This document shows, one piece after another, positions 1 to 8,017 of a stretch of 64,000 nt of DNA (position 1 is its first letter; each line of letters begins with the position of its first letter). The notes under the pieces were generated by a model. The model was not told where the DNA came from, did no database searches, and saw only the letters and a program-made list of their open reading frames with translations. The position numbers were made by a program, and so were the translations under genes. The stretch is from Bacteroidales bacterium (GTDB lineage Bacteria; Bacteroidota; Bacteroidia; Bacteroidales; Marinilabiliaceae), in assembly GCA_015061285.1 (NCBI GenBank), contig SUWW01000008.1, positions 1 through 64,000 on the forward strand. Direction: 5' to 3'.

Positions 1-294
1 TCTAGTTTTTGTTTCAAATCTAACATTCCTGTTATGCCTTTTCTTTTGATGTCTAAACTAAAGGATAACACAGATAATGCTGATTGATAGTATTTTATAG
101 AGTGGGTTCGTTTGCTTACCTATTCTTCTCTATAAGTCTGACTGGGGTTTTATATTTTCCTATTTGTTCGGGCATAGACACTACCAACGTCCGAGCTAAA
201 AGCAAGGCTCCTGCCTTGCGCAAAAATTACTGTATTACCTTTTCTATTTTTATGGTCATTGATGAACACCAAAACAAACATTAATAGACGACTT
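1..294. other. AT-rich intergenic start of window
   Basis: No convincing gene. The only structure I see is a perfect 7-bp hairpin at 202-219 (GCAAGGC, loop TCCT, GCCTTGC), which may be a terminator-like or REP-like palindrome downstream of the minus-strand gene that ends at 295. A 66-codon plus-strand reading frame here has no ribosome-binding context or recognisable domain. Confidence 0.5.
202..219. repeat. Short perfect hairpin
   Basis: GCAAGGC and GCCTTGC pair perfectly around a 4-nt loop. It lies about 75 bp past the stop of the 392-aa secreted protein gene. There is no clear T-run, so it may be a REP-like palindrome rather than a terminator. Confidence 0.4.
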
Positions 295-1473
295 CTACTC
301 TGCAATAAATGCCCAATGAATATCAACAACAATTCTATCTTTCACCAAGAGTTCTGGCGGTCCAAGGCGTTCATTGTTAATAATTGACCTAACAAATATT
401 TCATCATTAACTCGATAGTACACGCGATTACTATCCAACAATAATATTTGACTGTCTCCTTCGTTTGTAACCAAGTCAATTTTATGTCCACTTATAGTGT
501 TGTATAGGTACATAATGCCTGGACTATATATGCCATTATCTCTAAAACAATCATCTACGGTGTATCCTCGCAATCCGTAGTTGGGTGCTTCTGGGAATTC
601 GTAGCGTTCTGTTGTAGAATACCAATCATTATTCCATAGCGACGCTCGTGTTTCTTCGCCAGCACTAACTTTATGTCCATTGGTTTCTTTATCTGAATAA
701 TAGGCATTGCCTACCAACCAAGTTCCGAATGCATTTATCGAAGATAATTGTCCTTGGACTGAAAATTCGCCCAATGAATTGGTAACGTAACTATAATAGG
801 CAAATCGCTTGCTATTATACAGTGTATCTGGATTGCTATATACTATTTGGTTCTTGTCTATAATATATGCGCGTATTTGTCTATATGGGCATAATTCGCA
901 ATTGGAAAAATACTTATAAAATGAAGCATTGGGAATGAGACAATAATCGTTGTAATAGAAATACGAATCACCTCCACATTGTATTTTTGAGTTTGCGTTG
1001 GGTTCTATAATAGAATCAGTTAGAGTGATTAGGTTTTTGGCGATTAGTGTATTTTTATCTTCTGTAGAGATCACCTTATATAAAGCATTACCTACTAAAT
1101 ATACGCCATCACTATTGTAATCACCCTCAAATTTCATCTCCGAAAGGCAAATCCTTTGAGGAAAGGTAATTATAGAAATACTTTCCTTATCAAAAAGATG
1201 TTCTGGCAATTGATTATCACACCCTTTCTTCACAATTGTTATCACTCCGCAATTATAATTATTGGATATACCTAAAATCTGAAAATTGGTAGAGCAGATC
1301 TCTTGTACAAATTGCAGAGTATTAGATTCAAGTCTTAGTATTTGGGTAGAATCTCTCTTGTACGACTCTATTTCATCTGGTATCGGTCGTGCTTTTATAA
1401 AATAAATATGTTTCTGCGCACACACTATTTGCGTCAGCAGTAATAAGCAGATTATCAATATAGTATTCTTCAT
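295..1473 (-). CDS. Secreted protein of unknown function (392 aa)
   Basis: The N-terminus (MKNTILIICLLLLTQIVCAQ) is a classic signal peptide with probable cleavage after CAQ, so the product is exported. The mature part is rich in Tyr, Asn and short beta-type stretches, with several Cys. A repeated style of short strands ending in turns would fit a beta-rich fold, but I recognise no family. The gene starts 3 bp after the stop of the 86-codon frame upstream, and the RAYT lies just beyond, so it sits in an accessory patch. Function unknown. Confidence 0.7.
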   Translation of the reverse strand: MKNTILIICLLLLTQIVCAQKHIYFIKARPIPDEIESYKRDSTQILRLESNTLQFVQEICSTNFQILGISNNYNCGVITIVKKGCDNQLPEHLFDKESISIITFPQRICLSEMKFEGDYNSDGVYLVGNALYKVISTEDKNTLIAKNLITLTDSIIEPNANSKIQCGGDSYFYYNDYCLIPNASFYKYFSNCELCPYRQIRAYIIDKNQIVYSNPDTLYNSKRFAYYSYVTNSLGEFSVQGQLSSINAFGTWLVGNAYYSDKETNGHKVSAGEETRASLWNNDWYSTTERYEFPEAPNYGLRGYTVDDCFRDNGIYSPGIMYLYNTISGHKIDLVTNEGDSQILLLDSNRVYYRVNDEIFVRSIINNERLGPPELLVKDRIVVDIHWAFIAE

Positions 1474-1476
1474 AAG

Positions 1477-1737
1477 TCAGTCTTTCTCTTTACAAATGCG
1501 TTCAACATAATTAAATGGCGGTTTATTAGTATTATTCTGATATACTTTCCATCGTTTTATAAATGTTCTTTTTACTGATTCTGATTTTTCTGTTGATATT
1601 TCTTCCTTTATCAGTTTTAAGTATCTTCCACCATTATAATACTTTATAGCATTTGCATCTTTTAGACTTCGTTTCAGTTGAGCGGGATTTGTAATCCCGC
1701 TCCATTGAGTACAAGCATTTGTAATGCGTTCATTCAT
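1477..1737 (-). CDS. Small ORF overlapping REP palindromes (86 aa), doubtful
   Basis: The reading frame begins 3 bp after the RAYT stop. Its first ~20 codons are encoded by two REP-like palindromes (1680-1702 and 1715-1727), which argues that at least the N-terminus is not ancestral coding sequence. The rest is Lys-rich and unrecognised, with a GGRYLKL segment and a C-terminal NYVERICKEKD. It could be a gene remnant captured by the RAYT/REP unit, or a genuine small gene co-transcribed with the secreted protein. Weakly supported. Confidence 0.35.
   Translation of the reverse strand: MNERITNACTQWSGITNPAQLKRSLKDANAIKYYNGGRYLKLIKEEISTEKSESVKRTFIKRWKVYQNNTNKPPFNYVERICKEKD
1680..1727. repeat. Two tandem REP-like hairpins downstream of RAYT
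   Basis: 1680-1702 is a perfect 10-bp stem (GAGCGGGATT / AATCCCGCTC) with the loop TGT. 1715-1727 is a second hairpin, GCATT-TGT-AATGC, with the same loop. Both share the core ATT-TGT-AAT. Their placement immediately 3' of the transposase is what is known for RAYT-controlled REP elements. Confidence 0.75.
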
Positions 1738-1740
1738 ATC

Positions 1741-2283
1741 TCATGACATAACTATCACGTCCAACAAGCCTTTTTGCCCTATATAGTCACGCGCAGAGCT
1801 ATACAAATATTCTTCTGGTTGCTCAGTTATCTCCTGTCTTACTGGGTTCATGTGTATATAGTTTAGCTTCTGTTCATAGAAATTATATGTAGATATAGTC
1901 TCTATATAGCTACCATCTTGCCATAGTTTGAAGTTGGTAATTCTTCTGTCGTTAGCTGCCCGAAATGATAATCTGTCTATTAGCCATTCCTTGCGGCTTT
2001 CTAGTTGATTCTCTTGTATTGCTTTTACCAACTGCTTACTGGTATATTTCTTGAAATCGCGCAGAATGTCACTTATTGAATTGTCATCATTTATGCCGGC
2101 AATAAAATGTATATGATTAGACATTAGCACCCAAGCATATAGTTCTAAGCCTTTATTCTCCTGACAATAGCGAAGCGAATCTACCACTATACGCTTATAA
2201 ATAGGTCGAGTGAAAAGGTCTATCCAATCAATCACGGTGGAAGTTGTAAAACATAGGTCTTTGGTAAAACTTAATACTGACAT
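1741..2283 (-). CDS. REP-associated tyrosine transposase (RAYT, Y1_Tnp)
   Basis: A 180-aa HUH single-strand endonuclease of the IS200/IS605-like Y1 superfamily. The histidine motif is in MSNHIHFI (about residues 53-60) and the expected tyrosine region is LNYIHMNPVR (about residues 140-149), both hallmark RAYT motifs. RAYTs are domesticated, usually single-copy proteins that cleave and mobilise REP hairpins. Here REP-like palindromes flank the gene on both sides (1680-1727 and 2325-2347) and related ones occur at 25.7 and 38.4 kb, which supports the assignment. The length is typical. There are no IS ends with a second ORF. Confidence 0.85.
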   Translation of the reverse strand: MSVLSFTKDLCFTTSTVIDWIDLFTRPIYKRIVVDSLRYCQENKGLELYAWVLMSNHIHFIAGINDDNSISDILRDFKKYTSKQLVKAIQENQLESRKEWLIDRLSFRAANDRRITNFKLWQDGSYIETISTYNFYEQKLNYIHMNPVRQEITEQPEEYLYSSARDYIGQKGLLDVIVMS

Positions 2284-2324
2284 ATCGCTTTAGTTTTTCG
2301 CATTATAAATGCTAATATTCTATG

Positions 2325-2347
2325 CGTTCGGATTTCAAATCCGAACG
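2325..2347. repeat. REP-like hairpin upstream of RAYT
   Basis: A perfect 10-bp stem, CGTTCGGATT / AATCCGAACG, with the 3-nt loop TCA, 42 bp upstream of the RAYT start. It shares the GGATT-NNN-AATCC core with the downstream REP hairpin and with copies near 25.7 and 38.4 kb. Confidence 0.75.
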
Positions 2348-2464
2348 AACAGATTTATTTGGCTTTATATATTTTTTAGTAAGCACACAGACTTCACTGA
2401 TTGAACTGATTTTCACAGATCTATTTATCTGTTATAATCCTTTATATCTGTGTATTCTGTGTTC

Positions 2465-2504
2465 TCAATTTTCAACTTTCAATTCTCAATTTTCAATTTT
2501 CAAT
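2465..2504. repeat. 7-bp tandem repeat (TCAATTT)n
   Basis: About 5.7 copies of TCAATTT, with single-base variants TCAACTT and TCAATTC. A second tract of the same unit lies at 31449-31469. Confidence 0.8.
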
Positions 2505-2713
2505 CAGTACCAAATATAGAGTTTATACAAAACATTTGCTGCGCATCGTGTAAGCACATCCTAAGCCTCGCGTAAGCCCCTCGCCGTCATTTCGCCGCAT
2601 AAATGCCATATAGTGCATCGTAGTGCGTTTTATCTAATCGTAGCGCGTACAAGTGCTTCTTTTGACGCTATTTGGCGTTTTATTGTGAGCTAAAGCGTTT
2701 TTTCGCATCTTTT

Positions 2714-2734
2714 GAAAAACCATCTGCGAAAATC
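2714..2734. repeat. 21-bp direct repeat, copy 1
   Basis: Contains AAAAACCATCTGCG and is identical to 3219-3239. The pair brackets the 127-aa gene at 2791-3174. Confidence 0.7.
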
Positions 2735-2790
2735 TGATTTTTTTTTCTGTGTTTAGCAGTAGCGGAGCGAGACGTTACGACGAACAAGTT

Positions 2791-3174
2791 CTATTCATCC
2801 CAAACGAAAGTATCAAACCGCTCTTTTAGAAAGTTGATATAAAAATCGACAAGTTCATAACATGGCTTACAATACCACTCTGGATCAATATCTGGAATGT
2901 TTCTGATGATTTCTTGATGAACATCTCTTTCCCATGAGAAATTTGAGGGTAGTTTATCGTTCTTATAAACTGAGAAGTCTAAACTACCTCTATCTTGTTG
3001 AAATTGAATAACTATGCTATTATAGTTGTAATCGACTTCCATAATGCCATTGGGTAAACCTTCGTATACAAATATGAATTCTTCCCATAAAGGGAAAACC
3101 ATATTTACTTGCTTTCTAATATACAAAGCACACTCTAACCTAGTTTTGAATTTTGTTACCATGATAATCTTCAA
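2791..3174 (-). CDS. Hypothetical acidic cytosolic protein (127 aa)
   Basis: No signal peptide or membrane segment. The protein is aromatic and acidic, with a Trp/Tyr-rich centre (EEFIFVYEGLPNGIMEVDY) and a C-terminus ending FDTFVWDE. I do not recognise the family. The size, acidity and isolated accessory position resemble small immunity-type proteins of polymorphic toxin loci, but no toxin is adjacent, so this is only a thought. A second in-frame ATG four codons downstream could be the real start. It lies between 21-bp direct repeats. Confidence 0.6.
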   Translation of the reverse strand: MKIIMVTKFKTRLECALYIRKQVNMVFPLWEEFIFVYEGLPNGIMEVDYNYNSIVIQFQQDRGSLDFSVYKNDKLPSNFSWERDVHQEIIRNIPDIDPEWYCKPCYELVDFYINFLKERFDTFVWDE

Positions 3175-3218
3175 TAAATCATTCGTTTATCATAGGTTTT
3201 GCACTGCCTAGTAAACAC

Positions 3219-3239
3219 GAAAAACCATCTGCGAAAATC
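3219..3239. repeat. 21-bp direct repeat, copy 2
   Basis: Identical to 2714-2734. It lies 45 bp upstream of the start of the 127-aa gene and 45 bp beyond the MutS2 stop. Confidence 0.7.
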
Positions 3240-3283
3240 CGTTCTATCCGTGGTATCTGTGTTCTAATCTACCTCGCTTCAAT

Positions 3284-5788
3284 TCACGCCAATTCCACAA
3301 CCGTTATTCCTGCACCGCCCATCTCTACATGCGCATCGGCGGCGGAAACTACATAGGGTAGTGTATGCAGAAATTGGCGAATTTGCTGGCGTAGAATGCC
3401 ATTGCCCTTGCCATGAAGAATATTTACGCGAGGTGCTTCGCATATTACAGCCTCGTCGATGAAAGCGGCTACTTGTTCTATGGCTTCGTCGGCACGCATA
3501 CCACGTACGTCAATCTCGGGCTTGAACTCCAACTTCTTTTGGCGAACACTCTCGCCTATGTTCGATGCTACGTTTATGCTGATTTTCTGCGTCTTAGCAG
3601 CATTCTTGCTACGTCCTTTGCTTGAGGCTTTCAGGCGGTTGCGTTTTATGGTTGTGCGCAGATTTCCAATGGCCACAACAGCCTCTTTGTCGTTGAGCTC
3701 GATAATTTCGCCAAAGCGGTTTTCGTCGTTATCTATAATAACTATCGAACCAACTTCTATAGGAAGCTCTTTAGGCTTATTATCAGCGCTTTGCACTTGC
3801 TGATTTTCGCCCAGACGATTGCGTTTATGCTCTTCGCGTTGCTGCTGACGGCGGCGGATTTTCTCCATCTTACGCTCGATGGCGTCGTCGTTTTGGCTTT
3901 CGTCTTGCTTCTGCTTCTCCTTGTATGCATCGAATTCGGCGCGCACTTTGCGGGTGGCTTCGCGTTCGGCTTGCGACTCTTTTATGGTGCGAATGGTGCG
4001 CTCAATCTCTTTGTTGGCCTCTTGTAGCATGCGTGCAGCCTCTTGTTTGGCGTTGGCGATAATCTCGCGTCGCTCCTTCTTGATATTCTCGAGGCCGCTG
4101 CTATATTTTTCGAGCGTCTCGTCGAGGCGTTTTTCGGTGTCGTGGATGCGTTTGCGTTTTTGCTCCCAATAGTGTTGGTCGCGCACAATTTCGCGAAGAT
4201 GCTTGTCGTAGTCGAAGTGCTCTGTACCAACAAATTGCTTGGCATCGTTGAGAATGTCGTCGGGCAAACCAATTTTCTTGGCTATCTCGAAGGCAAACGA
4301 CGAACCAGCTTGTCCCATTTGCAGGCGGAAAAGTGGACGTATCTCCTTGGTGTCGAAGAGCATAGCGCCGTTTATCATGCCTTCGGTTTGTGTGGCTTGG
4401 TGCTTCAGGTTGGTGTAGTGCGTTGTAATTACGCCCCACGCGCCATCTTTATTCACTTTGTTGAGCACACTCTCGGCTATAGCGCCACCAAGCATAGGCT
4501 CAGTACCAGTACCAAACTCATCGATAAGTATTAACGTCTTGTTCGACGAATAGCGCACGAAATGCTTCATGTGCATCAAATGCGAACTATAAGTAGATAG
4601 GTCGTTGTCGATGCTTTGTTCGTCGCCTATATCTACGAATATATCATTGAAAATGCCACATTTCGACCCTTCGCTAACAGGAATAGGTATGCCCGTTTGT
4701 AACATAAATTGCAGTAGGCCAACTGTTTGCAAACATACCGATTTGCCGCCCGCGTTCGGACCCGAAATAACTACAATGCGTTGGTTGGGCGCTTCCATTT
4801 CGATGTTAAGCGGTACAATCTCTTTGCCTTGGCTCTTGAGTTGTGCTTCGAGTAGCGGGTGACGCGCGTCGCTCCAGTACATACCCTGACGATCTTCCAC
4901 AACGGGCACAATGGCGTTTGTTTGTATGCCAAACATCGCTTTGGCGTGTATCATATCCATCGTGGCGGCGTAGCTTTCCATAGCTATAAGGTCGTCTAAG
5001 TATGGACGAATTTCGTTGGCTACACTTTTCAGAATAAGCTGAATTTCACGGCGTTCTTCATGGTTGAGCTCCACGCCGCGATTGTTGAGCGCGACAATTT
5101 CGGCAGGCTCAATATATACCGTTTGCCCCGAAGCCGATTGGTCTATCTCGATGCCCGAAATACGGCGTTTGTTGCCCGCCGCAATAGGAATCGACATGCG
5201 ACCATCGCGCACGCTGACCGAGGCATCGGCATCGACAAAGCCATCGCGTTGAGCCTCCTTCAGAATCTTCTGCATACGGTGCGCTATGGTGGTCTTCAGT
5301 CGTTCTTTCTCTATACGTATGCCAAGCAAAGTGGGTGATGCAGAGTCTTTTATGTGGCCTTCGTGGTCGGTGATAGCACTTATGCGCTCTGCCAAAACGG
5401 GGTAGAGCTGAATGTCGCATACCATGCTCCAAAGCACGGGCAGACGTTCAGCGCGTTCTTCTATATATTTACGATAGCCCTTCACAGCGTCGAGCAGCAG
5501 CAACAGCCACCACAACTCTTCGGGCAGCATAGTTGTGCCTTCGATGCGAATGCGTTTGAGAGCTTCGCGTATGTCGCCCCACGAATCGGAAGGAAAACCA
5601 CCATCCGTTCGCATCACGTTCAGCATTTCTGCAACGGGTGCGAGGGTGGCAGAAAGAGTTTCATAATTATTGTCGAATTGCATGGCTTGCACAAGTTCGC
5701 TGCCATGCTGACTGACACATTCTGCTTCGATGGCAGCGCGTATGCGGTCCATCTTCAGCTTGCTTTCAATATTTTCGGGGTAAAGCAA
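3284..5788 (-). CDS. mutS2: MutS2 family ATPase/endonuclease
   Basis: At 834 aa it has the normal MutS2 length. A MutS-like core carries Walker A (GPNAGGKS, about residue 343), the MutS signature region (DIGDEQSIDNDLSTYSSH) and Walker B (DEFGTGTEPMLGG). A long Lys/Glu/Arg-rich coiled coil follows (about residues 520-660), and a C-terminal Smr domain carries DVRGM and HGKGNG. The lack of an N-terminal mismatch-binding domain separates it from MutS1. Known roles of the family are suppression of recombination by cutting branched DNA and, in Firmicutes, collided-ribosome rescue. It is 45 bp downstream of the thioredoxin gene and may be co-transcribed with it. Confidence 0.95.
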   Translation of the reverse strand: MLYPENIESKLKMDRIRAAIEAECVSQHGSELVQAMQFDNNYETLSATLAPVAEMLNVMRTDGGFPSDSWGDIREALKRIRIEGTTMLPEELWWLLLLLDAVKGYRKYIEERAERLPVLWSMVCDIQLYPVLAERISAITDHEGHIKDSASPTLLGIRIEKERLKTTIAHRMQKILKEAQRDGFVDADASVSVRDGRMSIPIAAGNKRRISGIEIDQSASGQTVYIEPAEIVALNNRGVELNHEERREIQLILKSVANEIRPYLDDLIAMESYAATMDMIHAKAMFGIQTNAIVPVVEDRQGMYWSDARHPLLEAQLKSQGKEIVPLNIEMEAPNQRIVVISGPNAGGKSVCLQTVGLLQFMLQTGIPIPVSEGSKCGIFNDIFVDIGDEQSIDNDLSTYSSHLMHMKHFVRYSSNKTLILIDEFGTGTEPMLGGAIAESVLNKVNKDGAWGVITTHYTNLKHQATQTEGMINGAMLFDTKEIRPLFRLQMGQAGSSFAFEIAKKIGLPDDILNDAKQFVGTEHFDYDKHLREIVRDQHYWEQKRKRIHDTEKRLDETLEKYSSGLENIKKERREIIANAKQEAARMLQEANKEIERTIRTIKESQAEREATRKVRAEFDAYKEKQKQDESQNDDAIERKMEKIRRRQQQREEHKRNRLGENQQVQSADNKPKELPIEVGSIVIIDNDENRFGEIIELNDKEAVVAIGNLRTTIKRNRLKASSKGRSKNAAKTQKISINVASNIGESVRQKKLEFKPEIDVRGMRADEAIEQVAAFIDEAVICEAPRVNILHGKGNGILRQQIRQFLHTLPYVVSAADAHVEMGGAGITVVELA

Positions 5789-5832
5789 TTATATATAAAT
5801 ATAAAATGTTGATTGATAGAAGTATAGCTGCT

Positions 5833-6318
5833 TTATTGCTGTTGCGCTGGCTGCTGAGTAGCTTGTGGTGCGCGACCATAAATTACGTGGTCTATTATGC
5901 GCATAAGCACCTCTTTCGACTGTAGACCCTGAACAGCTTGAGGCGTACCGCGTTTAGGAACAAAGAGTAACATAGGTATAGAACGAACACCAAACACAGC
6001 CGCCAATTCCTTCTCTTTGTCGACGTCAACTTTGTAGAAATCGATGCCTGGCTGCTCGTTCGATAGCTGTTCTACTATTGGCGAGAGCATCTTGCACGGT
6101 CCGCACCAGGTGGCGTAGAAATCTATCACACATGGGCGCGTGCTGCGATAATTCCACGCAAGTGAATCCACTCGATAATTCCAAATTTTAGTCAAGAAAT
6201 CGTTGGTTGTGAGATACTTTACGTTGCCTTTAGTTGTTGCTGCTGGTTTGGTAGTTTGTTGTGCTACAGCGGCTTGCATTGCTATAATGCTTATGAGTAT
6301 AAGTATGATCTTCTTCAT
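5833..6318 (-). CDS. Exported thioredoxin-fold protein
   Basis: 161 aa with a signal peptide (MKKIILILISIIAMQAAVAQ), so it acts in the periplasm. The active site WCGPCK sits at about residue 70, in the context DFYATWCGPCKMLSP, and the cis-proline loop is VRSIPMLLF. This is thioredoxin proper rather than a TlpA/AhpC-like peroxiredoxin. The C-terminus is a Gln/Ala/Pro-rich tail. Probable job: disulfide reduction or exchange of exported proteins. Confidence 0.9.
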   Translation of the reverse strand: MKKIILILISIIAMQAAVAQQTTKPAATTKGNVKYLTTNDFLTKIWNYRVDSLAWNYRSTRPCVIDFYATWCGPCKMLSPIVEQLSNEQPGIDFYKVDVDKEKELAAVFGVRSIPMLLFVPKRGTPQAVQGLQSKEVLMRIIDHVIYGRAPQATQQPAQQQ

Positions 6319-6331
6319 GAGTAATTATCTT

Positions 6332-6541
6332 CTAACATTCAAATGTTTTCATTTCGTCATCGGTTAGAGGTCGCCCTAATTGGCGCGAAAGATTTATTGC
6401 TTCGCGTAGACGATAAACCTTCAAGTCGGAATTCTCCGTCATACGTCCATCTTTCATATCATCGCCAAAGCGATTATAGTCATTCTTATTTGTAACAGAT
6501 ATATTCGAAGTTGTATCTGCCGTTTTCTCTGCTATTATCAT
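6332..6541 (-). CDS. Small protein paired with GNAT-like gene (69 aa)
   Basis: A hydrophilic 69-aa protein without a signal peptide. The N-terminal half is Thr/Asn/Asp-rich and looks disordered. The C-terminal half is predicted helical (LKVYRLREAINLSRQLGRPL, then TDDEMKTFEC). It starts 1 bp after the stop of the 174-aa GNAT-like gene, so translation is probably coupled. This gene order and size would suit a neutralising partner, but I see no known antitoxin motif. Confidence 0.6.
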   Translation of the reverse strand: MIIAEKTADTTSNISVTNKNDYNRFGDDMKDGRMTENSDLKVYRLREAINLSRQLGRPLTDDEMKTFEC

Positions 6542-6542
6542 A

Positions 6543-7067
6543 TCATAATCCTCCTGCGAAATACGTATTTATCAGTTTCAATGCACCATAAGTATCGATA
6601 TACATATTCTGAGAATCAATGCATTGTGCGCCTATAGTCTCTTTATAATGTTCAATTAGGTTTGTCTTCGCTTTGAATTGTACATATCCTTCATTACCCA
6701 CAAGCCAACTAAGTTTACACGCGATTGCAAATAAATGAGCCCCGACACCTTTATATTTCCCCTTTTGCCCAATATTATGAGGTGCAGCTTCAACAATGTC
6801 AATGTGAGTGTAATATTGATTGCGAATATGCTTCAAGGCAATCATTCCTTGGACTTCTTCATCATTAACAGTAAGTAGTTCATAAATGTCATACCCGTTC
6901 CTATGAGGGGCACTCCAATCGAACCTCCATCCTCGATGTTGTAATTCTGTTGCTTTGATTTTGTTTATGGTTTTTACAACAAGTCGATATTCTGTATCGC
7001 ACAACTCATTTGTCTCTCGTTTTTCGAGACAATTAGTCAATGAATCTATCAAAATATCTATATCCAT
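6543..7067 (-). CDS. GNAT-like acyltransferase (174 aa)
   Basis: The C-terminal two thirds resemble a GNAT fold: a beta-strand ending in IDIVEAAPHN, then GKYKGVGAHLFAIACKLS, which fits the acetyl-CoA-binding R/Q-x-x-G-x-G/A helix in a degenerate form, then GYVQFKAKTNLIEHYKETIGA as the typical strand and C-terminal helix. The substrate is unknown. The N-terminal ~50 residues are helical. The next gene starts 1 bp downstream. Toxin-antitoxin pairs with GNAT toxins have similar architecture, but an ordinary protein acetyltransferase is equally possible. Confidence 0.6.
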   Translation of the reverse strand: MDIDILIDSLTNCLEKRETNELCDTEYRLVVKTINKIKATELQHRGWRFDWSAPHRNGYDIYELLTVNDEEVQGMIALKHIRNQYYTHIDIVEAAPHNIGQKGKYKGVGAHLFAIACKLSWLVGNEGYVQFKAKTNLIEHYKETIGAQCIDSQNMYIDTYGALKLINTYFAGGL

Positions 7068-7136
7068 ACATAACTCAAGCAGCGTAAATATACAAATTTT
7101 TATACACCAGAATCAGCTAAGATCCTTTTTGCAATG

Positions 7137-8006
7137 TTACGACTCAGTTTTCACTTTTCGTTGCGAAATATACACACCAACAATCGTAATGAGAGTGCCA
7201 ACTACGGTTGCCAATGTCACTGGTTCGTCGATGAGCAACGATGATGCCACAATAGTTATCAGAGGTACGAAATAGACATACATAGTGGGGCGCACGGCTC
7301 CTATTTTACGTATGGCAAAGTTCCACCCTATGTAGCATAATAATGATGCTATTACGCTAAGAAATAGCAGGTTAAGTATTACGCTTGTGTCTGACAAAAG
7401 ATGCCAATCGAACGAATTGCGCACAAAAAGCACTGGCAAAATAGTTATGAGGCCGTAACCGAAAACTTTTCGAGTTATAAATCGCGTATTGTATTCTTTA
7501 GCCAATTCTTGAAGTGCATTGCTATATACGGCCCATAGCGCAGCTGCCGTCAACGATAATATGTCGCCAATTGGCTGCATATTGAGCATAAAACTTCCAT
7601 TGGTTATCACTATGTATATACCTAATAGAGCTATTATAGCGCCAGCGGTAGCCATTTTGCTTATGTGTTGCGAACGATTGATGGCATAGCTCAAGAAGAG
7701 CGTCAGCAAGGGTGCAATAGAGACAATGAGCGACACATTCGATGTATATGTGTAGCTAATGGCTATGTTTTCGGCTAAAAAGTAGAGCGAACCTCCCGTC
7801 AGACCTAAGACTATGAATGTTAATTCGTGTTTGAGCGAATTGGACCAAAGTTGTTTTTTCGCAACGAAAATCATAGCTATATACGCTATGCTAAATCGAA
7901 GGAAAAAGATAAACTCAGGCGACAATCCAGCATCGAGCAGCACTTTAGTCGATACGAACGTTGTGCCCCATATTACTACTATGAGTATGCACAGAATGTG
8001 TATCAT
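7137..8006 (-). CDS. DMT-superfamily (EamA) transporter
   Basis: 289 aa with ten predicted transmembrane helices in two homologous halves, each about 140 residues, the usual EamA layout. The first half begins VVIWGTTFVSTKVLL, the characteristic drug/metabolite transporter opening. The second half begins DILSLTAAALWAVYS. It is an inner-membrane exporter of an unknown metabolite. The start is 11 bp downstream of the M3 peptidase stop, so the two may be transcribed together. Confidence 0.9.
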   Translation of the reverse strand: MIHILCILIVVIWGTTFVSTKVLLDAGLSPEFIFFLRFSIAYIAMIFVAKKQLWSNSLKHELTFIVLGLTGGSLYFLAENIAISYTYTSNVSLIVSIAPLLTLFLSYAINRSQHISKMATAGAIIALLGIYIVITNGSFMLNMQPIGDILSLTAAALWAVYSNALQELAKEYNTRFITRKVFGYGLITILPVLFVRNSFDWHLLSDTSVILNLLFLSVIASLLCYIGWNFAIRKIGAVRPTMYVYFVPLITIVASSLLIDEPVTLATVVGTLITIVGVYISQRKVKTES

Positions 8007-8017
8007 TTAATACTTTT

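Larger units (their letters stand above)
2284..2790. other. 507-bp non-coding mosaic
   Basis: It holds, in order, the upstream REP hairpin, a stretch of short-word low-complexity sequence (ACTTCACTGATTG, ATCTGTG, TTCTGTG), a 7-bp tandem repeat at 2465-2504, a GC-richer segment around 2530-2700 with many TGCGTAAGCC and TAGTGCG-like words, and one copy of a 21-bp direct repeat (2714-2734). I see no supportable gene. Confidence 0.6.

Noticed and set aside
84-284. 66-codon plus-strand reading frame at the window start
   Set aside because: It runs through the 202-219 hairpin, has no ribosome-binding context and no recognisable protein features.
2322-2519. 65-codon plus-strand reading frame
   Set aside because: It is made of the REP hairpin and the 7-bp tandem repeat, so it is non-coding repeat read as protein.
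3413-5812. Many open frames opposite MutS2
   Set aside because: They are antisense shadows of a long GC-biased coding gene; none has a domain or start context.
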